NCBI GenBank assembly: GCA_016712315.1
Contig: JADJRG010000013.1
Span: 496,001-560,000, forward strand
From: Nannocystis sp.
GTDB taxonomy: Bacteria > Myxococcota_A > Polyangia > Nannocystales > Nannocystaceae
Direction: 5' to 3'
Length of the DNA stretch: 64,000 bases
Shown here in pieces: positions 1-9,028 of the stretch. A model generated the notes under the pieces. The model worked only from the letters and a program-made list of their open reading frames with translations, made no database searches and was not told the origin of the DNA. Positions within the stretch are counted from its first letter, which is position 1, and each line of letters begins with the position of its first letter. Position numbers and translations under genes: made by a program.

Positions 1-2
1 TC

Positions 3-3000
3 TTCCTCGACGACCTCCAGTGGGCCGACCACGCCACCCTCGAGCTCCTCGAGGTGCTCGTCGCCTCGCCGACCGCCGGCCACATGCTGCTGATCGGCGC
101 CCACCGCAGCAACGAGGTCGACGCCTCGCACCTCCTCCTCAGCGCGTTTGATCGCCTCCGGCGGCGCGGCATCCGCTTCACCGAGCTCGTGCTCGCGCCG
201 CTGCGCCCTGGTGACCTCGCCGCGCTCCTCCGGGACGCCCTCGACCGCGACGACGACGACGCGCGAGCGCTCGCCGAGCTCGTCCGCGACAAGACCGACG
301 GCAACCCGTTCTTCATCGGTGAATTCCTGCGCCGTCTCTACGACGACGAGCTCATCGCGCTCGACCCGCGCAGCGGCCGCTGGGGCTGGGATCTCGGGCG
401 GATCCGCGGCCTCAACATCACGGACAACGTCGCCGAGCTGATGTCGGAGCGGCTCCAGGCGCTCGACGAAGACGCCCGCGGCGTGCTCACCGTCGCCGCC
501 GTGCTCGGCGCTCACTTCGAGCTGCGCGCCCTGCTCCACACCGCCACGATCCCCGTGGCCGCCGCCACGCGCGCGCTCTGGCGGTCGCTGGAGGCCGGCC
601 TCGTCGCCGCCGAGGGTCAGGCGCTCGCGCTGCTCAACCTCGACCTCGACGACGCCGCCGCCGCGCCCGACTGCCACCTCCGCTTCGCCCACGACCGCGT
701 CCAGCAGGCGGCCTACGACCTCACCCCGGCCGCTGAGCTGCCGGCGCTCCACCTCCGCGTCGGCCGCCACCTCCTCGCCGACGCCCCGCTCGAGGCGCTC
801 AGCGCCCAGGTCTTCGAGATCGTCGGCCACCTCAACCTCGGCCGCCACCTCATCACCGACCAGGCCGAGCGCGATCAGCTCGCCCGCCTCGACCTCCGCG
901 CCGCCGAGCGAGCCAAGGACGCCTCCGCCTTCGCCGCCGCCTACAGCTACTTCAAGATCGGCGCCGAGCTGCTCGGCGACGACGGCTGGGCGCGCGCCCC
1001 TGAGCTCGCCTACGCCCTCAACCTCGGCGCCGCCGAGTCCGCCTGCATGGTCCGCGACTTCGCGGCGATGAGCGCCATCGTCGAAGCGATCCTTCGGCGC
1101 ACCGACGATCCGCTCCGCCGAGTCCGCGCGCAGGAGGTCCTGATCCAGGCCAAGACCCTCCAGCTCGAGCTCACCCGCGCCGTCCAGATGGCGGTCGCCG
1201 CCCTGCGAGAGCTCGGCGTCCACATGCCCGCCTCGCCGAGCAAGTTCCACGTCATCGCCGCGGTGCTGCGCACCAAGCTCGCGCTCGCCTTCACCGACCT
1301 CTCCGGCCTCGCCGCGCTGCCAGAGGCGAGCGACCCGCGGGTCCGCGCCCGCGCCGAGGTGATGGCCAACGTCATCTCCGCCGCCTACCGCGGCGCCGCC
1401 AACTCGTTCCTGCTGATCGCGATGGAGATGGTCCGGCTCACGGTGCGCAGCGGCAACACCCCGGCGTCCGGCTTCGCCTACAGCTGCTACGGGATCATCC
1501 TCACCGGCGCCCTCGGCGACGCCGTCGCCGGCACCGCCTTGGTGCCTGTCTGTGAGGCCATGCTCGACCTGCCGATGACCCGGCCCTTCAAGTCGAAGAC
1601 CCTCTTCGCGCTCGGCGCCTTCGTCCTCCAGTGGAGCCAGCACCTCGAGGTCTGCGCGGACCGCCTCTATCAGGGCTACAAGGCCGGCCTCGAGGTCGGC
1701 GATCTCGAGTTCGCCTCGCACTGCGGCTACCTCCGCTCGTACTTCCGGATCCGCGCCGCCAACGACCTCAGCGAGCTCGCCGTCGACCTCGAGCGGATGG
1801 TCACCGCCCTCCGTCCGCTCGGCGAGGGCCGCGCCGACGAGCTCTGCGGCCTCTATCTCCAGGCCGTCCGCAGCCTCCGCGGCGAGGCCGCCGATCCGCT
1901 CGACCTCGTCGGCCCTGGCTTCGACGTCCACGCCAGCCTCGCCGAGAGCTACCGGCTCCTCGACAAGCGCGCGATCGTCGAGATTTGCAACCAGCGCGCC
2001 GCCATCGCCTTCATCTTCGGCGACCTCGCCGCGGCCCGCGCCAGCGTCGATCGGATCCCTGAGCACCTCGAGGATCTGCCCGGGTTCCCGCCTGGCTGCG
2101 AGTCTCGCCTCCTCGACGCGCTGATCATCCTCGCCGACGCGCCGCGCCTGCGCGGCCCTGAGCGCCACGCCTCGCTGAGGCGGGCGCGCGCCGATCTCAA
2201 GGCGCTGCGCCGCTGGGCCGCCGCCGCGCCGCACAACTACGGCCACATGCCGCTGCTCGTCGAGGCCGAGCTCGCCCGCGTCGAGGGCCGCGAGGGCGCC
2301 GCGCGGGCCCTCTACGACGCGGCGATCGCCGGCGCCGCCCAGAACCGCTACATCCGCGACGAAGCGCTCGCCTGCGAGGCCGCGCAGCGCTTCTACGCGG
2401 GCATCGGCGGCGAGGCGCTCGCGACCTACTTCCTCCAGCGGGCCCACCGCGCCTACCTGCGCTGGGGCGCGACCGGCAAGGCGGAGGCGCTGGAGGCCGC
2501 GCACCCGCAGCTCGTCCGGCCCAAGGCGCCCGGCCAGAGCAGCCGCAACCTCACCGTGCACGCGACCGTCGCGCTCGACAGCTCCCTCGATCTCAGCAGC
2601 GTGCTCCGGGCCTCGCAGGCGATCGCCAGCGAGATCGTCCTCGATCGCCTGCTCGACACCTTGATCCGCGTGCTCATGACCGCCGCCGGCGCGGATCGAG
2701 GGCTGCTCTGTCAGGAGCGCGAGGGCGCGTGGGTCCGCATGGTCGACGGCCGGATCACCGGCGAGGGCATGACGATCGAGCGGGACGCGCCGACCGCCGC
2801 GACGCAGGCGCCGCTGGCCGTCCTCCGCTACGTCGCGCGCACCCGCGAGACCGTCGTCGTCGACCACCGCGGCGCGGCCGGCCCGATCGGCGACGATCCG
2901 TACCTCCGCGCCGGCCGCGTCCGCTCCGCCTTGTGCATGCCGCTGGTCAACCAGGCGCGCCTCGTCGGCATCCTCTACCTCGAGAGCTCGGTCGGCGACG

Positions 3001-3833
3001 GCGTCTTCCACGAGGCCCGCCTCGCCTTCCTGCGCACCCTCGCCGGCCAGATCGCCGTCGCCCTCGAGAACTCGGATCTCTTCGCCAACCTCGAGCGCAA
3101 GGTCGAGCAGCGGACCGCCGAGCTGCGGGCCGCCAACGACTCCTTGGTCGCCAGCAACCTCGAGCTCGACGCCTTCGCCCGCACCGTCGCGCACGACCTC
3201 AAGAACCCGCTCGGCACGATCGGCGGCTACGCCCGCTACCTCCTCGACGACCTCCGCGAGATCGACGCGGACGAGCTCGCCGACGTGCTCGGTCGCATCG
3301 AGCAGACCGGCAACCAGACCGTCCGGATCGTCAACGAGCTGCTCCTCCTCGCGAGCGTGCGCAAGGGCGACGTCAAGCTCGTCCCCGTCGACATGTCCGA
3401 GGTCGTCGACGACGCGCTGCGCCGCCTCGACGGGGTGATCCGCGAGTACGGCGCGACCATCCACCGCCCCGAGCGCTGGCCGAGCGGGATCGGCCACGCC
3501 GCCTGGATCGAGGAGATCTGGGCCAACTACATCAGCAACGCGCTCAAGTACGGGGGCCGCCCGCCGGTCGTGCACCTCGGCGCCGACGTCGAAGGCGACA
3601 CCGTGCGCTTCTGGGTCCGCGACAACGGCGCGGGGATCTCGGCCGCCGAGCAAGGCAAGGTCTTCTCAGAGTTCACGCGCCTCGAGGGCGTGCGCGCGGA
3701 AGGCCACGGCCTAGGCCTCTCGATCGTCAAGCGGATCGCAGATCGCCTCGACAGCCAGATCGGGCTCACCAGCACACTCGGTGAAGGCAGCGTGTTCTAC
3801 TTCACGCTCCCGGCTGCACCTAACGGTGGCTGA
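3..3833 (+). CDS. Hybrid AAA ATPase/GAF/sensor histidine kinase (5' end outside window)
   Basis: The reading frame is already open at base 3, giving 1276 visible residues with the N-terminus missing. The fragment opens with FLDDLQWAD, the Walker B segment of the AAA_16/STAND-like ATPase found after the Ser/Thr kinase domain in large PknB-AAA-GAF-HK hybrids of myxobacteria and cyanobacteria, so a kinase domain probably lies upstream (inference). A long alpha-helical, TPR-like middle follows, then a GAF domain at about residues 860-1010. The histidine kinase module carries the H-box AHDLKNPLGT with the phospho-accepting His near residue 1064, an N-box WANYISNALKYGG, and G-boxes DNGAGI and GHGLGLSIVKRI. 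It is a cytoplasmic signalling protein; no receiver domain is fused at the C-terminus, so the partner response regulator is elsewhere. Function is certain at the family level only; the signal sensed is unknown. Confidence 0.9.
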   Translation, partial: FLDDLQWADHATLELLEVLVASPTAGHMLLIGAHRSNEVDASHLLLSAFDRLRRRGIRFTELVLAPLRPGDLAALLRDALDRDDDDARALAELVRDKTDGNPFFIGEFLRRLYDDELIALDPRSGRWGWDLGRIRGLNITDNVAELMSERLQALDEDARGVLTVAAVLGAHFELRALLHTATIPVAAATRALWRSLEAGLVAAEGQALALLNLDLDDAAAAPDCHLRFAHDRVQQAAYDLTPAAELPALHLRVGRHLLADAPLEALSAQVFEIVGHLNLGRHLITDQAERDQLARLDLRAAERAKDASAFAAAYSYFKIGAELLGDDGWARAPELAYALNLGAAESACMVRDFAAMSAIVEAILRRTDDPLRRVRAQEVLIQAKTLQLELTRAVQMAVAALRELGVHMPASPSKFHVIAAVLRTKLALAFTDLSGLAALPEASDPRVRARAEVMANVISAAYRGAANSFLLIAMEMVRLTVRSGNTPASGFAYSCYGIILTGALGDAVAGTALVPVCEAMLDLPMTRPFKSKTLFALGAFVLQWSQHLEVCADRLYQGYKAGLEVGDLEFASHCGYLRSYFRIRAANDLSELAVDLERMVTALRPLGEGRADELCGLYLQAVRSLRGEAADPLDLVGPGFDVHASLAESYRLLDKRAIVEICNQRAAIAFIFGDLAAARASVDRIPEHLEDLPGFPPGCESRLLDALIILADAPRLRGPERHASLRRARADLKALRRWAAAAPHNYGHMPLLVEAELARVEGREGAARALYDAAIAGAAQNRYIRDEALACEAAQRFYAGIGGEALATYFLQRAHRAYLRWGATGKAEALEAAHPQLVRPKAPGQSSRNLTVHATVALDSSLDLSSVLRASQAIASEIVLDRLLDTLIRVLMTAAGADRGLLCQEREGAWVRMVDGRITGEGMTIERDAPTAATQAPLAVLRYVARTRETVVVDHRGAAGPIGDDPYLRAGRVRSALCMPLVNQARLVGILYLESSVGDGVFHEARLAFLRTLAGQIAVALENSDLFANLERKVEQRTAELRAANDSLVASNLELDAFARTVAHDLKNPLGTIGGYARYLLDDLREIDADELADVLGRIEQTGNQTVRIVNELLLLASVRKGDVKLVPVDMSEVVDDALRRLDGVIREYGATIHRPERWPSGIGHAAWIEEIWANYISNALKYGGRPPVVHLGADVEGDTVRFWVRDNGAGISAAEQGKVFSEFTRLEGVRAEGHGLGLSIVKRIADRLDSQIGLTSTLGEGSVFYFTLPAAPNGG

Positions 3834-3938
3834 TCCGAGGGCCGCGATCACAAACCCACCCGCGCGGCGCACAGCCGCAGACACGCGCGTTATTTGCCCT
3901 AAAAGACCCCTTCCGAGGCATGCAGGCGCAGACGCGTT

Positions 3939-3962
3939 CATTTTCGCTCTTGAGCGAAAATG
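3939..3962. promoter_or_regulatory. 24-bp perfect palindrome, operator candidate for the prenyltransferase gene
   Basis: Two perfect 11-bp arms, CATTTTCGCTC and GAGCGAAAATG, flank a TT centre. The dyad overlaps the -35 hexamer of the promoter described at 3950-3978, the usual place for a repressor site. It sits in a small AT-rich island inside very GC-rich DNA. Which regulator binds it is unknown, and no DNA-binding regulator gene is adjacent. A hairpin acting in RNA is unlikely because the dyad lies upstream of the predicted transcription start. Confidence 0.6.
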
Positions 3963-3978
3963 CTCGATCCCGTTTAAT
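3950..3978 (+). promoter_or_regulatory. Sigma-70-type promoter for the prenyltransferase gene
   Basis: TTGAGC at 3950-3955 and TTTAAT at 3973-3978 are separated by exactly 17 bp. The ATG at 3985 begins 6 nt after the -10, so the transcript would be leaderless or nearly so. Read directly from sequence; activity is inferred. Confidence 0.6.
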
Positions 3979-3984
3979 CGGTCC

Positions 3985-4917
3985 ATGCTCCCAGCCTCGC
4001 GAACCCTCGATCGGCTCCACGCGGATCTAGCGCTAGCCGCCCGGATCACCGGCGCTTCTCTCTCGGCGGGCGACGTCGCGCGCGTCCTCGACACCTTCCG
4101 CGACGGCCTGCTCGGCACCTCTGTCCAGCTCCGCACCACCTCCAAGCCGCTCGGCCAGCGCCAGCTCTGTTTTCGCTACCTCGACCTCGTGAGCGGCGAG
4201 CACCCCCTCGACCTCGCCTACGCCAGCGGCGAGCTGTCCGAGCGCGACGACCCCACCCATCGTTGGCTGCTCGACGTCCGTCAGCGTTTTGGCGCGCTCG
4301 GCTACGGCGTCGACTTCGAGGCCGACCGCGGCCTCGCGAAGATCTGGCAATTCCTCGACCGCGCCTGGAGGCCCGTCGATCTCGGCGCGCGCCTCGCGAT
4401 GCCGCCTGGCTTCGCCCCCAGCCTCGGGCTTCTGGAAGAGCTCGGCCTCGACGCGGTCACCATCGTCGGCACCGACTACCTCCGCGACTCGATCAACCTC
4501 TACTTCCGCCCGCCCGCCCACGACGTGCTCGCCCGCGCCTGTGAGCGCCTCGGCTTTCCGGCCCCCTCGCGCCTCGCCGTGCGGCACGCCGCCCAGGCCG
4601 GCTGCATCGCCTTCACCTACGGCTGGCGCTCCGCCGTGGTCGAGCGGATCTGCTTCTACGTCTCGGGCTTCTCGCGCGGCGCGGTGCCGGCGTACGACCC
4701 GATCTTCCTCGAGTTCGCCGCCAAGGCGCCCGCCCTCGTCGACGATCCGCGCTTCATCGTCAGCTGGTCGCACGGCCGCGGCGGCCATTATTTCAAGCTC
4801 GAGGACGACTACACCGGCGACGTCAGCGAGATCTTCACCGCCGCCATGACCGTCCCTCCCGCCCTCTCCAGCGCCGCGCTCACGTCGCACTCGCCGCCGC
4901 ACCAGCTCGCCGGCTAG
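3985..4917 (+). CDS. ABBA-fold aromatic prenyltransferase (NphB/CloQ/Orf2 family)
   Basis: Encodes 310 residues, matching the roughly 300-residue length of soluble ABBA prenyltransferases, which attach dimethylallyl, geranyl or farnesyl groups to aromatic substrates such as hydroxynaphthalenes, phenazines and 4-hydroxyphenylpyruvate. Family hallmarks align along the whole length with NphB as I know it: an N-terminal DTFRD segment (NphB STFQD), a central VGTDYLRDSINLYF (NphB MTSMDYKKRQVNLYF), ERICFYV (NphB DRLCFAV), and the C-terminal FAAKAP...GHYFKLEDDY (NphB YATKAP...EYYKLGAYY). The chosen ATG lies 6 nt after a -10 hexamer; the frame is open further upstream but into DNA overlapping the preceding gene. 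There is no signal peptide or membrane segment. No polyketide, phenazine or terpene biosynthetic genes lie nearby, so the substrate is unknown. The next gene converges from the opposite strand. Confidence 0.85.
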   Translation: MLPASRTLDRLHADLALAARITGASLSAGDVARVLDTFRDGLLGTSVQLRTTSKPLGQRQLCFRYLDLVSGEHPLDLAYASGELSERDDPTHRWLLDVRQRFGALGYGVDFEADRGLAKIWQFLDRAWRPVDLGARLAMPPGFAPSLGLLEELGLDAVTIVGTDYLRDSINLYFRPPAHDVLARACERLGFPAPSRLAVRHAAQAGCIAFTYGWRSAVVERICFYVSGFSRGAVPAYDPIFLEFAAKAPALVDDPRFIVSWSHGRGGHYFKLEDDYTGDVSEIFTAAMTVPPALSSAALTSHSPPHQLAG

Positions 4918-4929
4918 TCGACCCGTCGC

Positions 4930-7900
4930 TCAATCACCGAGCGCGTCGGCCAGCGCCAGCCCCCACGTGGCCTCTGCCGCGCGCACGAGCGCCTCTACGG
5001 GCATGTCGAGGGTCGCGACGTCCCACAGCCGCGCCGTACCGTCCCAGCTCGCGGTGACCAGCGCGCCGCCGTCGGGGCTGAACTCGACGCTAGCGACGCG
5101 CGCGTCGTGACCGGTCAAGATCGCGCGGAGCGCCCCTGAGCCGGCGTCCCACAGCCGAGCCGCGTTGTCGGGCCCGGCGCTCGCCACCAAGCGCCCGTCC
5201 GGCGACAGCGCCACATCAAGCGGCCACGCGCCTGGGTGAGGCACGCTCCAGCGCAGCCCCGCGGGCCCGGAGATCGCCAGGAAGCGGCTACCGCCGACCA
5301 CGATGGTCTCGCCGTCCGCCGCGACGTCGGCCGCGTTGGCGCCCGGCGGCGCGGCCGCTGCCCGGCAGCGCAGCGACGGCTCACGATCGACGATCATCAC
5401 CGCCCCATCGACGGAGACCAGCGCCGCGTAGCGCCCGCCGGGCGCGCTCGCGAGGTCTTGAAACTCCACCTCCGGGCAGCCGTGCAGCGGCACGTCCGCG
5501 CCCGAGTCCACCCGGGCGGCGAGCACCCCGTGGCCGTACGGAGCGAACACCAGCAGGTCGCCACCGAGGCTGACGATGCGCCGCGCGATCAACATTTGCG
5601 GCCCCTCCGGGCCCTCGTCGCGGACCCGCTGCCAGGCCGTGATCAGCGGCTCAGGCGCGCTCCACACCCGCGCCCCCGTCGCCACGTCGAACACCTGCGG
5701 CCCCACCGGGCTGGTCCCTGCGTCGACCACCGCGAAGCGCTCGCCCCCCCCGAGGAACGCGCTCCCCTTCACCGTCCCCGAGCTGACCTGAAGGTCATGT
5801 AGTCGCGCCCCCGTCTCGACGTCCCACAGCAGCGCTCGCCCCTCACCGTGGGTCGTCACCAGCGAGCGGCCGTCCGGCGAGAACACCGCCCCGGAGAGCC
5901 CGTGTTCATCGGCGAAGATCCCTGGCCGCGGCGCCGCGGGCAGCGCCCAATGGGTGACCGCGCTGGCGCTCGCCACCAACACGCTGCCGTCGCTGAAGAG
6001 CCGCGCGTCCCGCACGTTCCCCGCCGGGATAGCCCCCAGCGGCCGCAGATCGGGCAGCTGATACACCTCGACGCCGCCGCGCTCCCGCACGAGCGCGAGC
6101 CGGTCGCTGCCGGGCGCGATCGAGATCCTGCGCACGGCGCCCGTGTGGCTCGGCGCGAGCCACCAGCTCTCGCCGCTCTCCAGCTCATAGACCGCCACGC
6201 GCCCCTTCGTGCCGGCGACGACCACGCGCCGCGCGTCCGGCGAGAGCTGGAGGTGCGTGAAGCTCACGAAGTCGGCCGGATCAAAGGCACGCGCGAGCGC
6301 CGGCAGCGCCGACCCGGAGGCGCGCCCGACCGCGCCGTCGTCGCAGAGCAGCGCATAGTTGCCGTCTACCAGCCCCGACAGGCCGACGACGTGGCTCCTG
6401 CCGCAGCCCGCCGCGATCGGCGGTTGGGCCGCCGAGGACGAGCGCCTGAACGGCCACGCCGCGCCGACGTTGTAGTCGAAGAGCCCCCACGGCCCCTCGT
6501 CGGCCGCGCCGGTCGCGAGCGAGTGGGTCGACATCTTGTAGCCGGAGCCGATCGCCCACACCTGCCCCTCTTCGACCCGGAGCTCCTTGATCGGCCTGGC
6601 CAGCTCGACCCGCCAGCGCTCGATCCCCCCGACCAGCCGCCGCAGCGTCCGGTCCTCTGCGCACACGAGATCGTCGACCGCCAGCGCGACGAGCGGGTAG
6701 CAGTCGGGGATCGCCGCGGTCGCCAGGCGCGTCGGCCGAGCGCTCGCCCGCGCCCCTGCGATCAGCCCGCGCCCCTCGGGCGAGTCGACCAAGCGCAGCG
6801 CGTGGCCGGCGATCACCTCCTTCGCCACCTGGTCGCCCCGATCATCGGCCGCGCGCGCCTGGGCCAGCAGCGCCGACGCGAGGCTCTGGTCGGAGACCAT
6901 CAGGGCCGCGCGCGCCTCGTCCTCGGCGACCAGCGCGCGGTCTCTCTCTGTCCTTAAGTTCAGCGTACCGATCACCAACAAGCCAGTGATCACCAGCAGC
7001 GCCGCCGCCGCGACCAGCAGCGGGCCGCGCCACGCCCGCGCGAAGCGCAGCGCGATCTCCAGCGAGGTGTAGTGGTGCGCGGCGACGCGGCGCCCGCCGA
7101 GGTACGCCGCGACGTCGGCCGCCAGCGCGGCGGCGTCGGCGTAGCGAGCGCGCGTGTCGACGGCCAGCGCCCGCGCCACGATCGCCGCGAGCTCTGGCGG
7201 GACCTCGCGCGCGAGCGCCTGCTCGGCCAGCGCCCATTGTTCGCCGCGCGGCGGCTGACCTGTGAGCAGCTCGAGCAGCACCGCGCCGAGCCCCCAGACG
7301 TCTGAGCGGCAGTCCGCCGGCTCACCGCGCGCCTGCTCCGGGCTCATATACGCCGGCGTCCCCAGGATCGCCCCCGCCCGCGTCGTCGCTGCGTCCCCCT
7401 CCGTCGCCCCCTCGGCCGCGCTTGCTCCGCCGCGCTTGATCCGCCGCGCCAGCCCCCAATCGACCACCTGCGTCTCGCCGAAGGCCCCGAGCATGATGTT
7501 CTCCGGCTTCAGATCGCGGTGGATCACCCCCTGCGCGTGCGCGTAGGCGATCGCGTTGCAGGCGTCGAGGTAGTGGCGGAGCAGCCCGAGGCGCTCGCTC
7601 AGCGAGCCGCACTCCGCCATCACCCGCGAGAGCGGGCGACCGCGCATCAGCCGCATCGTATAGAACAGCCGACCGTCGGCGCCGCGGCTCTCGTCGTACA
7701 CCGTCACGATCCCTGGGTGCTCGAGCCCCGCGGTGACCCGCACCTCCTGCCCGAGGCGCTGAGCGAGCCGATCGTCGTGCGCCTCCTTCAGCGCGACCAT
7801 ACGACCGAGCCGGTCATCGCGGGCCAAGTACACCCGGCCCATACCGCCGACGCCGAGCAGGCCGATCCGCGTATAGCGGTCGCGCGTCGGTCCTTCTGCC

Positions 7901-7983
7901 GGCGACTCGGGCGCATCTGGGCCGAGCTCGACCTCACTCGCGGCGCCTGGCGCTCCGCTCAGCAGGTCATCGAAGCCGCTCAG
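4930..7983 (-). CDS. Transmembrane Ser/Thr protein kinase with WD40 repeats
   Basis: About 1017 residues if translation begins at CTG 7983. The kinase domain covers roughly residues 37-300: glycine-rich loop LGVGGMGRVYLARDD, catalytic loop HRDLKPEN, a DWG in place of DFG (VVDWGLAR), and an activation segment ending GTPAYMSPEQ. A hydrophobic stretch rich in L, A and V near residues 325-347 is a single membrane span. The rest is a WD40-like beta-propeller with typical repeats (LSPDGRLVASAGPDNAARLWD; FSPDGGALVTASWDGTARLWD) that would lie outside the cytoplasm. No ATG or GTG lies in frame between the upstream stop and the kinase core. The CTG overlaps the upstream FHA gene's TGA as CTGA, suggesting translational coupling; in-frame GTG codons deeper inside the FHA gene are alternatives. 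DWG kinases can be active. Substrates are unknown; the FHA neighbour is a natural phospho-threonine reader. Confidence 0.88.
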   Translation of the reverse strand: MSGFDDLLSGAPGAASEVELGPDAPESPAEGPTRDRYTRIGLLGVGGMGRVYLARDDRLGRMVALKEAHDDRLAQRLGQEVRVTAGLEHPGIVTVYDESRGADGRLFYTMRLMRGRPLSRVMAECGSLSERLGLLRHYLDACNAIAYAHAQGVIHRDLKPENIMLGAFGETQVVDWGLARRIKRGGASAAEGATEGDAATTRAGAILGTPAYMSPEQARGEPADCRSDVWGLGAVLLELLTGQPPRGEQWALAEQALAREVPPELAAIVARALAVDTRARYADAAALAADVAAYLGGRRVAAHHYTSLEIALRFARAWRGPLLVAAAALLVITGLLVIGTLNLRTERDRALVAEDEARAALMVSDQSLASALLAQARAADDRGDQVAKEVIAGHALRLVDSPEGRGLIAGARASARPTRLATAAIPDCYPLVALAVDDLVCAEDRTLRRLVGGIERWRVELARPIKELRVEEGQVWAIGSGYKMSTHSLATGAADEGPWGLFDYNVGAAWPFRRSSSAAQPPIAAGCGRSHVVGLSGLVDGNYALLCDDGAVGRASGSALPALARAFDPADFVSFTHLQLSPDARRVVVAGTKGRVAVYELESGESWWLAPSHTGAVRRISIAPGSDRLALVRERGGVEVYQLPDLRPLGAIPAGNVRDARLFSDGSVLVASASAVTHWALPAAPRPGIFADEHGLSGAVFSPDGRSLVTTHGEGRALLWDVETGARLHDLQVSSGTVKGSAFLGGGERFAVVDAGTSPVGPQVFDVATGARVWSAPEPLITAWQRVRDEGPEGPQMLIARRIVSLGGDLLVFAPYGHGVLAARVDSGADVPLHGCPEVEFQDLASAPGGRYAALVSVDGAVMIVDREPSLRCRAAAAPPGANAADVAADGETIVVGGSRFLAISGPAGLRWSVPHPGAWPLDVALSPDGRLVASAGPDNAARLWDAGSGALRAILTGHDARVASVEFSPDGGALVTASWDGTARLWDVATLDMPVEALVRAAEATWGLALADALGD

Positions 7984-8945
7984 GAGCGATCCTCGAGCAG
8001 ATCGTCGTGGTGCAGCACCAGCTCCACCTGCCCGGTCCCGGCCGCCCGCACCAGGTCCCGGCGGATCCCCCCCTCGCGCAGCCGCGCGCGCAGCCGCCCC
8101 AGGTTCACGTCCCAGCGCCGCCGCAGCACCCACGCGTCCTCCTCGTCCGGCCACACCTCCCGCGCGACGATCTCCCAGCCCGCGGGCCCGCCGAGGCTCG
8201 CCAGCTCGGAGAGGATCCGCGCGTGCACCCCCGCGAAAGTGACCGGAGGCGCGTCCCCGGCCTGCACCTGCGCCGTATCCCACGCGGTCACGATCCGCAG
8301 CGGCGGGTCGATCCCGCCGGTCACGCGCGTAGGCGACAGCCCCGCACCGCCGACCGGCATCACCAACGCACGGAATTGAGCGCCGTCCACCTCCCACGTA
8401 TCGCCCGCCACCAGCGGCGTCGTCCGGCCGTCGTGAGCGCGGCGCCAGCCGTCATAGGTGTCCCAGATCTGGCACGGCGCCGCCGGCTCATAGCGCGCGA
8501 AGAGCTGGATATGCGGCCGCACCTGCAACGAGCACACGCCTGGCAGCATCGTCGCCGGCAGCTCGGGGCCCTCGATCGCCAGCGCTTGCTCCGGCAGCGC
8601 CACCTCCTCGACCACGACCTCCAGCGCCTGCGCCAGCGCGATCCGCTGGCCGACCGCCAGGCGCAGCTCCGCGACGCTCCGACCCTCGATCGAGAGCCGC
8701 CGACGCAGCGCCAGCAGCCACAGATCGCCGCCACGCAGGCTGACCATCGCGTGCCCCTCGGAGACCCGCGGGTCATCGATCTGCAGCGCAGCGCTCCACA
8801 GCCGGCCCACGATGTCTCCTGCGGCGAGCGAGCGACAGGTCCCATCCGGCAAGCGGAAGGTCGCGTAAGCGCGCTTCACGGGGCAATGATAGGGCCGCGG
8901 CCCGCGTCCCGTCCACGCCATCACTGGCGCATCGACCCGAGTCAC
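7980..8945 (-). CDS. FHA-like protein with C-terminal winged-helix-like domain
   Basis: Encodes 321 residues from ATG 8945; a GTG at 8879 beginning VKRAYATFRLPDG is a plausible shorter start because homology-like sequence begins there. Residues about 25-100 resemble a forkhead-associated domain (DPRVSEGHAMVSLRGGDLWLL, with the R-x-x-S-x-x-H core of phosphothreonine readers). The C-terminal 100 residues (from HARILSELASLGG through EVWPDEEDAWVLRRRWDVNL) look like an OmpR-type winged helix, including the conserved pattern W-R-x-x-V-x-x-L-R-x-R-L. That suggests a DNA-binding effector controlled by phosphothreonine binding. Its stop overlaps the proposed kinase start, so the two probably form an operon: kinase writes, FHA protein reads. 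Family assignment of the FHA half is fairly sure; the winged helix is moderately sure. Confidence 0.75.
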   Translation of the reverse strand: MTRVDAPVMAWTGRGPRPYHCPVKRAYATFRLPDGTCRSLAAGDIVGRLWSAALQIDDPRVSEGHAMVSLRGGDLWLLALRRRLSIEGRSVAELRLAVGQRIALAQALEVVVEEVALPEQALAIEGPELPATMLPGVCSLQVRPHIQLFARYEPAAPCQIWDTYDGWRRAHDGRTTPLVAGDTWEVDGAQFRALVMPVGGAGLSPTRVTGGIDPPLRIVTAWDTAQVQAGDAPPVTFAGVHARILSELASLGGPAGWEIVAREVWPDEEDAWVLRRRWDVNLGRLRARLREGGIRRDLVRAAGTGQVELVLHHDDLLEDRS

Positions 8946-9016
8946 CTAGGCACAGTCACACGACGCGCGATCGGCTCCGCGCGCCGCGATCGTCCATCGC
9001 GCGCGGTGATCGATCC

Positions 9017-9022
9017 TACGAT
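9017..9022 (+). promoter_or_regulatory. -10 hexamer TACGAT upstream of lipoprotein gene
   Basis: TACGAT ends 6 nt before ATG 9029, matching the TANNNT spacing seen before many starts in this window; implies a leaderless message. No convincing -35 is visible. Confidence 0.4.
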
Positions 9023-9028
9023 ACGCGC

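Noticed and set aside
4930..8397. Extending the WD40 kinase N-terminus to 8397
   Set aside because: The extra 138 residues are Arg/Gly/Ala-rich and overlap the FHA gene, whose own product has recognisable domains; they are a shadow.
1..9000. A natural-product gene cluster around the aromatic prenyltransferase
   Set aside because: Neighbours are signalling proteins on the opposite strand; no polyketide, NRPS, terpene, phenazine or oxidase genes are present in the flanking 9 kb.
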